Below are positions 57,367-64,000 of a stretch of DNA of 64,000 nucleotides, piece after piece. The stretch spans positions 186,001 to 250,000 of the forward strand of contig NZ_MBUA01000001.1 of assembly GCF_014332695.1 (NCBI RefSeq). Direction: 5' to 3'. The DNA is from Flavihumibacter stibioxidans (GTDB taxonomy: Bacteria; Bacteroidota; Bacteroidia; Chitinophagales; Chitinophagaceae). The notes beneath the pieces were generated by a model that was not told where the DNA came from, did no database searches, and was given only the letters and a program-made list of their open reading frames with translations. How positions within the stretch are numbered: the stretch's first letter is position 1; every line of letters starts with the position of its first letter. The translations under genes were made by a program, and so were the position numbers.

Positions 57367-60300
57367 TCAGTTTCCGATAACGACCAGTTGTCTTGAAACA
57401 TTTCCCGCCCCCTGGCCGACTTCAAGCTGGTAAACACCTGCAGGAACGGACTGCACATCCAGTTGCAGAATCCGGTTTCCTCCTCGGTGTGACCATGATT
57501 TAACCGTACGGCCCTGCATATCGGTTAAGCGTAACTGTGAATCACCCAATGCGGCACCCGCCAGTTGTACCATCAGGAAATGACGGGCAGGGTTTGGATA
57601 GACCATGATATTCGCAGAACTACCCTGGTTGATTCTTCTGACCGGACTATATGAATAACGGTAATCGATATCCACCATTTTGAGCCGGTAATGGATAGTG
57701 GAACCGGAAGCGGCAGCGCCAATAATATTTCTGTCGGTATACCTGTAATGCTGATCACCGCTGCCATTCCGTGCAGTCAAAGTGCCGATGATCTGGTAGC
57801 TGATGCCGTCAAAACTGCGTTCGATTTCAAAATGGCTGACATTGGACTCTTCGGTTGTCTGCCAGTTTAAGACCACATCTTTGTTCTGGGGGGATGCCAG
57901 GAATGAAAGCAGTTTCAAAGGCAGGGCGAACATACTGGTATGTACCAAGAACCCACTGAATCCATTTACATCCACACTGATCTCCCAGCGATTTTGCCAG
58001 CTGTTCCAGATCACATCTGCATCATTCGGATCGAGCACCACGGGAATACCCGAATACGAATTCGGCAGGCCGGTACCATTGTTGCTGGTGCCAGGCAGTT
58101 TCTCTACCCTGATATTGGCAATGCCTGCATAATCCAACCAGTTTACCGGTAATTTCCGGGAACTGCCTGTTGCCAGGTTATAGGCATCAAACTCCTGCTG
58201 GGTAAAATACAGGGTCACCCTAGCGGTAGCGGTACCGGCATTGAGTTCAGGAGTGATCTCATAGTGCCTGGAAACAAAAGGCTGACCGGAGTAAGTCGGC
58301 ACAGAAGGTTCCAGCCATACCCTGGCATTGACCTTGCCGCTCACGGGGTTGGTCCCACCGGGCAGAAGACTGGCAATGAGGGAGCAGTTACTGCCATACA
58401 TAAATCCATTATCCGTTCCATTCAGCGTGGCGGAACCCGTAGCAGAAACCTGCGCCAGGTTAACAGTTTCAGGGGTGATGGCGGAATTATTATCATCGCA
58501 ATCACCGTTAACCAGCATCAACTCAGCCCGTTGCTTATAACCTGCAGGACGCTCACAGGCAGAAAGGATCGTGCCGTCACTATACTGGTCGTTATCGGCA
58601 TCTTTGTACCAGACAGTTGGTTCCTGCACATACCAGGGAAGATCCATCGTAGTGGTGGTGCAACTATTGGTGGCCCTGATCAAATAATAACCCGGCTGCT
58701 CCATGGCACCCAGACTGATGGCAGCACCGGTACCCGCAACGGGCGTACCCACGGGTACATAATCAAAGTAACCAGCCCAGAATAACTGGTAGGTGGCGCT
58801 CGTTTGGGAACCATTTAATACAACGGGATCGCCCGCACAGTTGCCATGCGTAATCGTATAGTTTGTTGGCGGCGCCACCAGGGTAACACTTCCCTTCATG
58901 GCTACTGTGGTACAGTTATTCGTGGCAGTGGCGGTATAGGTTCCTTCAGGGGCAGTACCCAGGATGATTGCGGCACCAGTTCCTGCAATGGTAATACGCA
59001 CATTGCCCTGGGCATCCAGCAACTTATAATACACTCCCTTTTCCGAACCGCTCAGGCGTATCTGGCTATATGCGCAGATACCATCCGCCAACAGGTTGAA
59101 CACTCCCGGCGGGCCAATGACCCTTTCGGTTCCTTTCATCACAAAACTGCCGCAGTTATTGGTGGCCCGCACGATATAATTCCCAATGGGCTGAACACCA
59201 AAATCCAGCATTAGTCCCGTTCCCTCCACCGGTAATCCTACTTCGCTGTTGGTGCTGGTATTGACCAACTGGTAGGTGACGCCGGGTTCGGAACCACTTA
59301 ATGTTAGCGGCTTGTTATAACAGCCACCCAGCAACGAAAACTCCAGGGGCCTACAATCATCGGTGAAATACACCGAGTAATCTTCGATCTGTGCATTGGA
59401 AGGAATGTCGCACCCATTCGATGGTGGCAGGTTACAGGGCATAGCCACCAGCCGCGCGCGCAAAAATGTATTTTTTATCACAGTAGCCGGGGTGGTGAAC
59501 ATAAAATTGTAGCCGCTGGTTAGGCATGTCGCTGACCGGTGGACCTGTTCGTTTGCATCCAGGAAATCACCATTGTTATTATAGTCAATAAAAAACTCCA
59601 GGGCATTATTTGCCTGGCCAGACATTCCCATCCTGGAAGTGACAACATATTCGGTGGCTGCCTTTAACGGGGTATTATAGGTGCAGGTATAGTCCGTATA
59701 TTTCGGGCCCAGGAACAACGAGGTTTTGGTGTTTTGGATGCCCGCCAGGGAAAAGGAATAAATGATCGCAAGCTCACTATTTCCCGTGATAAGGTTCAAA
59801 CAGGTTGCCGGCGCAGCCATCACCATTATCTCTTTTGTAACCGTACTGCTGCCAAAACTGTTGCTAACGGTCATGGTCACTGTTTTTAGTCCGGGTGTGG
59901 CAAATTTTACCACCGGCGCGTTGGCTGTGGAAGTTAATGGATCGCCGTCAGGGAAAGTCCAGGTTACCTGGTCTACCGCATCGGGACTGATATTGGTAAA
60001 GCTGATGTTGCTGCTGGCACAAGCGGTGAAGGTGGATGCGGTAAAGTCGGCGCGGGGTGCAATGGCTTCGCAGGCAGCGAGGCAGGCCAGCGCATTGGAC
60101 CCGTTCAGGTATGTATCCATTTGCACCAGGCTGCCGGCACTAAAACTGGTAGCCGGATTACTAGCATTGATGGAGGATGACATTACAAAACCGGTGGAAA
60201 GATCGTGCTGGGCATTGAAATTATGCCCGGTTTCGTGGGCGGCTACCACCGCCTGGGTAAGGGAAGTGGAAAATGCATCCTCCAGCAATTGATACTTACT

Positions 60301-61314
60301 GTTCAGTGTACAGACAGTTCCCATATAGGCCAGTCCTACCACACTGCTCGAGCCACCGGAACTAATATTCCTGGCCGTCCATACCTGGCCGAGGTCAAAG
60401 CCAAACCCAAAACCGCCGGCCGCACTCCATTTGCTGAAATAGTCGAGCAGGTTATCTGCCACCGAACCAGTGTATGTTTCGGAGTAGGGATCATCCCATG
60501 TATTCTCGGAAATATACTGCCCCTTGAGCTTAAAGTTCAAAAAACGGCTGCCGATCTGCGCATTGCTGTAGAGGCCGGCCATCATATGAAGGATACTGAT
60601 ATTATGCTCCTCCACCACTTCATAACTGCCGTATTTACGGTACATGGATTCATCGGAAGCAATGGCCATTTCCACCATCAAACAGTCACCCGTAGCCGAT
60701 CCCAGGGTCTGCATCTGCCCACTGGAAAAACCCGACGCAACAGTGCCGCTTTTTTCCGCCGCTTCGGTTAAACCACAAACCTGGTCCGCACCCGGGATCA
60801 CATCTTCCGCCTCATACAACACAAAAGTGCCGGCATCGGCCCGGGGATCAAAATACCGGAGGGGCTCAATATTGTAGTTCCTGGCCTTGGTCCGGAGGAA
60901 CCCGTGAATGGTTTTACCGGAGATGGTCAGGTGTACCATGCTGCCCGAAGAATTATCGAGAGAACCGGAATAGGTCCTGATTTCAGACAGAGGCAGGGTT
61001 TTCCTGCCGGCGCCGGTTCCCGAATATACCTGGTAGTCATCCGCCAGCAGGCTGGTTTCGTGGATCGTTACCGGCCACTGCGCATAACCTGGAAGATCCA
61101 ATTCTACAGGAAGGGACTGCTTCCCCCCTGTTTTCGTGTATTGGTAAAGGTCAGCCGTGGGAATACTGAACAGCGAATACTTTTTAAAGACCTTTGAAAG
61201 AGAAACAGCTTTACTGCGATCAACCGGTTTACCGCTGATCTTTTTCTGCGCGATAAGCTGGAAGGGAATGTAGCAAAAAAACAGTAATACGATTCTTAGG
61301 GTAAATTTGGACAT
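57367..61314 (-). CDS. Secreted metzincin peptidase with PKD, GEVED and T9SS sorting domains
   Basis: A 1315-residue protein. A signal peptide (LRIVLLFFCYIPFQLIAQ) starts it. The metzincin site is H360-E-x-x-H364-x5-H370 (HETGHNFNAQH) with the Met-turn at Met378, typical of reprolysin-like peptidases. Then come a PKD-like domain (about 420-505), a GEVED domain (about 580-655, NAQIEDYSVYF), tandem 75-85-residue Ig-like modules, a calcium-type DADNDQYSDG...GDCDDNN stretch (about 905-955) and a final type A T9SS sorting domain (YPNPARHFL to VPAGVYQLEV). It is secreted or surface-attached. It follows its probable regulator by 153 bp. Confidence 0.92.
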   Translation of the reverse strand: MSKFTLRIVLLFFCYIPFQLIAQKKISGKPVDRSKAVSLSKVFKKYSLFSIPTADLYQYTKTGGKQSLPVELDLPGYAQWPVTIHETSLLADDYQVYSGTGAGRKTLPLSEIRTYSGSLDNSSGSMVHLTISGKTIHGFLRTKARNYNIEPLRYFDPRADAGTFVLYEAEDVIPGADQVCGLTEAAEKSGTVASGFSSGQMQTLGSATGDCLMVEMAIASDESMYRKYGSYEVVEEHNISILHMMAGLYSNAQIGSRFLNFKLKGQYISENTWDDPYSETYTGSVADNLLDYFSKWSAAGGFGFGFDLGQVWTARNISSGGSSSVVGLAYMGTVCTLNSKYQLLEDAFSTSLTQAVVAAHETGHNFNAQHDLSTGFVMSSSINASNPATSFSAGSLVQMDTYLNGSNALACLAACEAIAPRADFTASTFTACASSNISFTNISPDAVDQVTWTFPDGDPLTSTANAPVVKFATPGLKTVTMTVSNSFGSSTVTKEIMVMAAPATCLNLITGNSELAIIYSFSLAGIQNTKTSLFLGPKYTDYTCTYNTPLKAATEYVVTSRMGMSGQANNALEFFIDYNNNGDFLDANEQVHRSATCLTSGYNFMFTTPATVIKNTFLRARLVAMPCNLPPSNGCDIPSNAQIEDYSVYFTDDCRPLEFSLLGGCYNKPLTLSGSEPGVTYQLVNTSTNSEVGLPVEGTGLMLDFGVQPIGNYIVRATNNCGSFVMKGTERVIGPPGVFNLLADGICAYSQIRLSGSEKGVYYKLLDAQGNVRITIAGTGAAIILGTAPEGTYTATATNNCTTVAMKGSVTLVAPPTNYTITHGNCAGDPVVLNGSQTSATYQLFWAGYFDYVPVGTPVAGTGAAISLGAMEQPGYYLIRATNSCTTTTMDLPWYVQEPTVWYKDADNDQYSDGTILSACERPAGYKQRAELMLVNGDCDDNNSAITPETVNLAQVSATGSATLNGTDNGFMYGSNCSLIASLLPGGTNPVSGKVNARVWLEPSVPTYSGQPFVSRHYEITPELNAGTATARVTLYFTQQEFDAYNLATGSSRKLPVNWLDYAGIANIRVEKLPGTSNNGTGLPNSYSGIPVVLDPNDADVIWNSWQNRWEISVDVNGFSGFLVHTSMFALPLKLLSFLASPQNKDVVLNWQTTEESNVSHFEIERSFDGISYQIIGTLTARNGSGDQHYRYTDRNIIGAAASGSTIHYRLKMVDIDYRYSYSPVRRINQGSSANIMVYPNPARHFLMVQLAGAALGDSQLRLTDMQGRTVKSWSHRGGNRILQLDVQSVPAGVYQLEVGQGAGNVSRQLVVIGN

Positions 61315-61383
61315 ATGGCCGGGGTTTTGTGATGGGCGCGCCTAAGGTAACCGGCATATATTAACGGGAAAAGAATTCTGCCA

Positions 61384-61421
61384 GACAAATCCCTGACAGG
61401 CCTAAGACAAATTCCGGACAA
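61384..61421 (-). repeat. Four 11-bp-spaced TGTC direct repeats upstream of the metzincin gene
   Basis: On the minus strand four units follow each other exactly 11 bp apart: TTGTCCGGAAT, TTGTCTTAGGC, CTGTCAGGGAT and TTGTCTGGCAG (plus-strand GACA at 61384, 61395, 61406 and 61417). The array lies about 70-107 bp before the peptidase start. The 11-bp step places all units on the same face of the helix, as in operators of OmpR/PhoB-type or other tandem-binding regulators. Confidence 0.65.
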
Positions 61422-61467
61422 CCAACCTATCACCGATGATTTACAGAGATTTGAATATTCAAAAAAA

Positions 61468-63240
61468 TCAGGCTTCCAGCGAAGTGAGGTATTGCTCCAA
61501 ATTGGTATCACCATCTACCTGAAGACGCTGCCGCAGGCGCTGCCGGGTCTTATGAACGCCATCCACAGAAATGCCCAGCATGGCAGCCATCTGCTTACTG
61601 GGCAGTCCCAGGCGCGTAAGCGCTGCCATTCTTTGTTCAGCCAGGGTGATATCGGGTGTGAGTTGCTTGAGTCGCATGAAAAAACCGGGATATACTTTTT
61701 CGAACATGCTTCTGAACCGGTTCCAGTCTTCTTCCGTCAGGATGGTATGGTTGGTCAATTCTGTCAGCAGTTCCTGCTGTGAATTCGTAAGCTCTTTTTG
61801 CCGAAGCTCCGTTTGCAATTGTTCCAGCAGGGTTGATTTCTCCAGTAAGTTCTGGGTAAACAGTTCCAGCTTATCTTTTGCCGCTGCCATTTCAGCCTCC
61901 AGTTTCTTCTTTTCGTAATGAACCAGTTGAGTGCGATGCTTTAAATCCTCTTTCTGGCGGATAAGGATCAGGGTGATGATAACCGCCAGCAGACTAATCC
62001 CAATGATGATAAAATTCCTTTTTTGTTCCACCTGCTTTTTTTCAGCCTTAACGGATTGGATCAGGTACTGGTTCCGTTCGTTATCAATGCGCAGCAGGGC
62101 CATCTGACTACTGCTCAGGGTAGCCACCCGCTGCAGGGAATCGTGCAGGGACATATATTTATCCTGGTAATATTCAACACTGTCGGGCCTGTTCTGCATC
62201 CTGTGCAGGTCAGCCTTGGTGGCATATACCCCCTGCAGGTAATCCGCCACCTGGATGGAATTGGATTTTCCATAGGAATACAGTAAGCGCAACGCTTCAT
62301 CTAAACAAATCGCCGCGCTGTCGGTATTTTTCTGAAGGAGATGGATCCGGGCAAGCCATTGGAGGGAATTGGCTGCAATCCCATATTCCCTTCCTTTATT
62401 GATAGTATAGGCATAGTGCAGCAATGACCTGGCTTTGTCGTATTGCCGGCGATCAAAACATACCTGTCCCTCATAAGAAGCATTGATGCCTTTCCAGACC
62501 TCGTGTCCGATGGAATCCGCTAGGTTGTATGATAATCGGTAATAATATAAAGCAGAATCCTGCAGGCCCAGATGCTGATACCCCTGCCCAATGGTATTCA
62601 GGTCTTTCGTCTTGAGGATAAGGGCCTTTATTGAAGTAGCTTTAAAGTGCTCCAGCCCTATCAATGTGTACCTGATAGATTTCGGGTATTCATGGGTGTG
62701 AAACAACATCTCACCAAGGGTGGAATAATAAAAATGCAACCTGGTAAATGGAGGCAGTTTTGCATAGAGTTCAACCGCCTTCAGTGAGTAGGTTACTGCC
62801 GGCTCCATCTGTTTGTAGGAATACATTAAACTACCATAAACCCAACTGGCATAAGCAATCAGTTCTTTGTCGCCTGATTCAGAAGCAGTTTGAGTCATTT
62901 TCTCCAGAAGGGGGAATAATTTTTCCACTCCATATGGCTGATTATGGTCCTGAAGATACCAGCACCTGGTATGCAATAAGCGTAATTGAAAGAGGTTTCC
63001 CGATGAACTGCCTTCCGCTTCAATTTTTTTCAGTAGTTCCTCTGCACCACTGCTATCCAGGGTGGACAGAAAGGCAACAAGTTTTGCGACAGGTTTTGAA
63101 TCCCTGACATCCCCCTTGTCTAATTTCTCTACCCATTCTTTGGCAGGTAAAGATGCCGCCTCCAGGGTTAGGTTGAAACTAAGGAGTAACAGAAATAGAA
63201 AACCGGAATGTTTTACCAGGGAATGGATTACCTTTCTCAT
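61468..63240 (-). CDS. Membrane-anchored TPR regulator with C-terminal LuxR-type HTH
   Basis: A 590-residue protein from ATG 63240, which opens a signal-like helix (SGFLFLLLLSFNLTLEA). The extracytoplasmic part (about 30-400) is a TPR superhelix (YYSTLGEMLFHTHEYPKSIRYTLIGLE, LNTIGQGYQHLGLQDSALYYYRLSYNLA). One transmembrane helix lies at about 410-429 (FIIIGISLLAVIITLILI), followed by a coiled coil (about 440-480) and a helix-turn-helix at about 531-570 (LPSKQMAAMLGISVDGVHKTRQRLRQRL). This resembles Bacteroidetes one-component sensors. It lies directly upstream of the metzincin gene and probably controls it. Confidence 0.9.
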   Translation of the reverse strand: MRKVIHSLVKHSGFLFLLLLSFNLTLEAASLPAKEWVEKLDKGDVRDSKPVAKLVAFLSTLDSSGAEELLKKIEAEGSSSGNLFQLRLLHTRCWYLQDHNQPYGVEKLFPLLEKMTQTASESGDKELIAYASWVYGSLMYSYKQMEPAVTYSLKAVELYAKLPPFTRLHFYYSTLGEMLFHTHEYPKSIRYTLIGLEHFKATSIKALILKTKDLNTIGQGYQHLGLQDSALYYYRLSYNLADSIGHEVWKGINASYEGQVCFDRRQYDKARSLLHYAYTINKGREYGIAANSLQWLARIHLLQKNTDSAAICLDEALRLLYSYGKSNSIQVADYLQGVYATKADLHRMQNRPDSVEYYQDKYMSLHDSLQRVATLSSSQMALLRIDNERNQYLIQSVKAEKKQVEQKRNFIIIGISLLAVIITLILIRQKEDLKHRTQLVHYEKKKLEAEMAAAKDKLELFTQNLLEKSTLLEQLQTELRQKELTNSQQELLTELTNHTILTEEDWNRFRSMFEKVYPGFFMRLKQLTPDITLAEQRMAALTRLGLPSKQMAAMLGISVDGVHKTRQRLRQRLQVDGDTNLEQYLTSLEA

Positions 63241-63290
63241 TGACCCCGCTAAATTAGCTATTCTCAAGGAAACTTGGCAAACTGATCCAG

Positions 63291-63334
63291 TATACTCATC
63301 ATATACTCTTGGTATACTCATCCTATACCCACGG
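63291..63334 (-). repeat. Four 11-bp-spaced TATAC direct repeats upstream of the regulator gene
   Basis: TATAC occurs on the plus strand at 63291, 63302, 63313 and 63324, that is every 11 bp: TATACTCATCA, TATACTCTTGG, TATACTCATCC, TATACCCACGG. The array starts 51 bp before the ATG of the TPR/LuxR regulator and ends 34 bp from the neighbouring serine-hydrolase stop. It is a candidate operator, possibly for autoregulation. Confidence 0.65.
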
Positions 63335-63367
63335 AGCCAGCCAAACTTATCAGGAGGATGGTTGAAA

Positions 63368-64000
63368 TTAAATTTTACGAGCCCAATAACATGCTGCAAT
63401 TTCATTTCCGAGTTTTCCGATATTTAGTCTGCTATTGGTAATATTTGTAAGAATTATTACAGTTATGTTTTGGTTGGTAAAGCGGGTGATACAGCTTGAA
63501 AAACCCGGGATATCCCCGGTATGTCCCACTCGTTTATGGCCCTTATAGGGGGTTAATCCAAAGCCAATACCATAGGACGAAACGATTGTGTTATCCTTAA
63601 GTCTTGCATTGCTCCACATCAAATCGATAGTAGATCGCTTCAGAATCCTTTCAGTATAAAATGAAGCGTCCCATTTAGCCAGGTCAAGCGCAGTGGAGAT
63701 CAGACCGCCATCTGAAAGTTCAACTTCAGGATTCATTTGCGGACTGTTTTGTAACCCGTATTCTCCTACAACATAACCGCTGGCCCTATTTGGGACGATA
63801 ATATCATAGTTGATCATCCCTGTTTCACTCATGCCTAATGGGGTAAATATCCTTTCCTTTAAAAATTCACTGAATGTTTTTCCTGAAAGCTTTTCTATCA
63901 GCATCCCCAGAACATAATAGCCTCTTCCGCTGTATTCCCATTTAGTGCCTGGTTCAAAAGAGAGCGGAAGGCAGGCAGTTTCCTGAATTACATTTGCACG
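63368..64000 (-). CDS. Serine hydrolase, class C beta-lactamase fold, C-terminal part (runs off right edge)
   Basis: The frame is open to the window edge, giving the last 210 residues. It shows EYSGRGYYVLGMLIEKLSGK (tyrosine-motif region, YSG in place of YxN), FLKERIFTPLGMSETGM, DGGLISTALDLAKW and the C-terminal HTG motif in GHTGDIPGFSS. These are the second half of the beta-lactamase/penicillin-binding fold; SxxK lies outside. It is a second family member beside 3068-4279 but the two are not close copies. An ATG at 63904 is internal, not the start. Confidence 0.85.
   Translation of the reverse strand, partial: RANVIQETACLPLSFEPGTKWEYSGRGYYVLGMLIEKLSGKTFSEFLKERIFTPLGMSETGMINYDIIVPNRASGYVVGEYGLQNSPQMNPEVELSDGGLISTALDLAKWDASFYTERILKRSTIDLMWSNARLKDNTIVSSYGIGFGLTPYKGHKRVGHTGDIPGFSSCITRFTNQNITVIILTNITNSRLNIGKLGNEIAACYWARKI

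Noticed and set aside
57112-57396. 94-residue plus-strand gene
   Set aside because: No domain, no promoter, and its 3' end overlaps the end of the metzincin gene; kept only as part of an unassigned region.

Overview
The window looks like chromosomal DNA of a Bacteroidota bacterium, most likely of the Chitinophagaceae or a close relative. This rests on promoters of the TAnnTTTG (-7) type, start codons with little or no Shine-Dalgarno sequence, two very large secreted peptidases ending in type IX secretion (T9SS) sorting domains, a carboxypeptidase-regulatory/TonB-dependent receptor, a DUF6089 barrel, a GYF-like protein, an infC-thrS block and a short Bacteroidetes-type arginine decarboxylase. 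I see no rRNA, prophage, insertion sequence, CRISPR array or recognisable defence island. It is mostly core genome with a few accessory loci.

Layout. 1-4279 (minus): cation exchanger (cut by the left edge), a proline-iminopeptidase-like lipoprotein, NAD(P)HX repair enzyme and a serine hydrolase. 4417-5649 (plus): serA. 5934-9848 (minus): TPR protein and gyrA. 10060-11729 (plus): GYF-like protein, a small beta-sandwich protein and dodecin. 11820-17308 (minus): a tight run of pdhA, a YfgM-like TPR protein, ribH, a LutA-like protein, an EVE-domain protein, a sirtuin and a Tiki/ChaN-like esterase-fold protein. 17373-19140 (plus): recF and a DciA-like DUF721 gene. 19176-21993 (minus): DUF1599, DoxX/MauE-like and ABC permease genes. 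Then folP (plus), FKBP lipoprotein and nrnA (minus), ndk (plus), a TraB/GumN protein, a DUF6089 barrel and arginine decarboxylase (minus). 29097-37736 (minus): thrS, infC, a 5.2-kb S8 peptidase, rpmI and rplT. 37881-39860 (plus): two paralogous secreted proteins. Then a TonB-dependent receptor (minus), an ABC-F ATPase and a patatin/BamA-like protein (plus).

46710-54343 (minus) is a complete histidine-utilisation operon: marR, hutH, hutU, a MurC-like ligase, hutI, hutG. It should convert histidine to glutamate and formamide. A MurC-like ligase with altered motifs sits in the middle of it. The MarR gene has a palindrome directly abutting its -7 element. tRNA-Arg(TCT) follows on the plus strand, then a zincin lipoprotein, a glyoxalase, a 1315-residue metzincin with T9SS signal, its probable membrane-anchored TPR/LuxR-type regulator, and a second serine hydrolase cut by the right edge.

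The most unusual signals are non-coding. (i) Palindromic repeat families (CACCCGTCGGGTG-n-CACCCGACGGGTG; AAACGTCWGACGTTT; TGTCTGACA; GTGAATA) sit almost only between convergent genes, and in three cases the repeat itself supplies the stop codon of a flanking gene. (ii) Two arrays of four direct repeats with exactly 11-bp periodicity lie upstream of the metzincin and of its adjacent regulator. (iii) The normally contiguous infC-rpmI-rplT cluster is split by the S8 peptidase gene, and rpmI-rplT has its own promoter and a structured leader.
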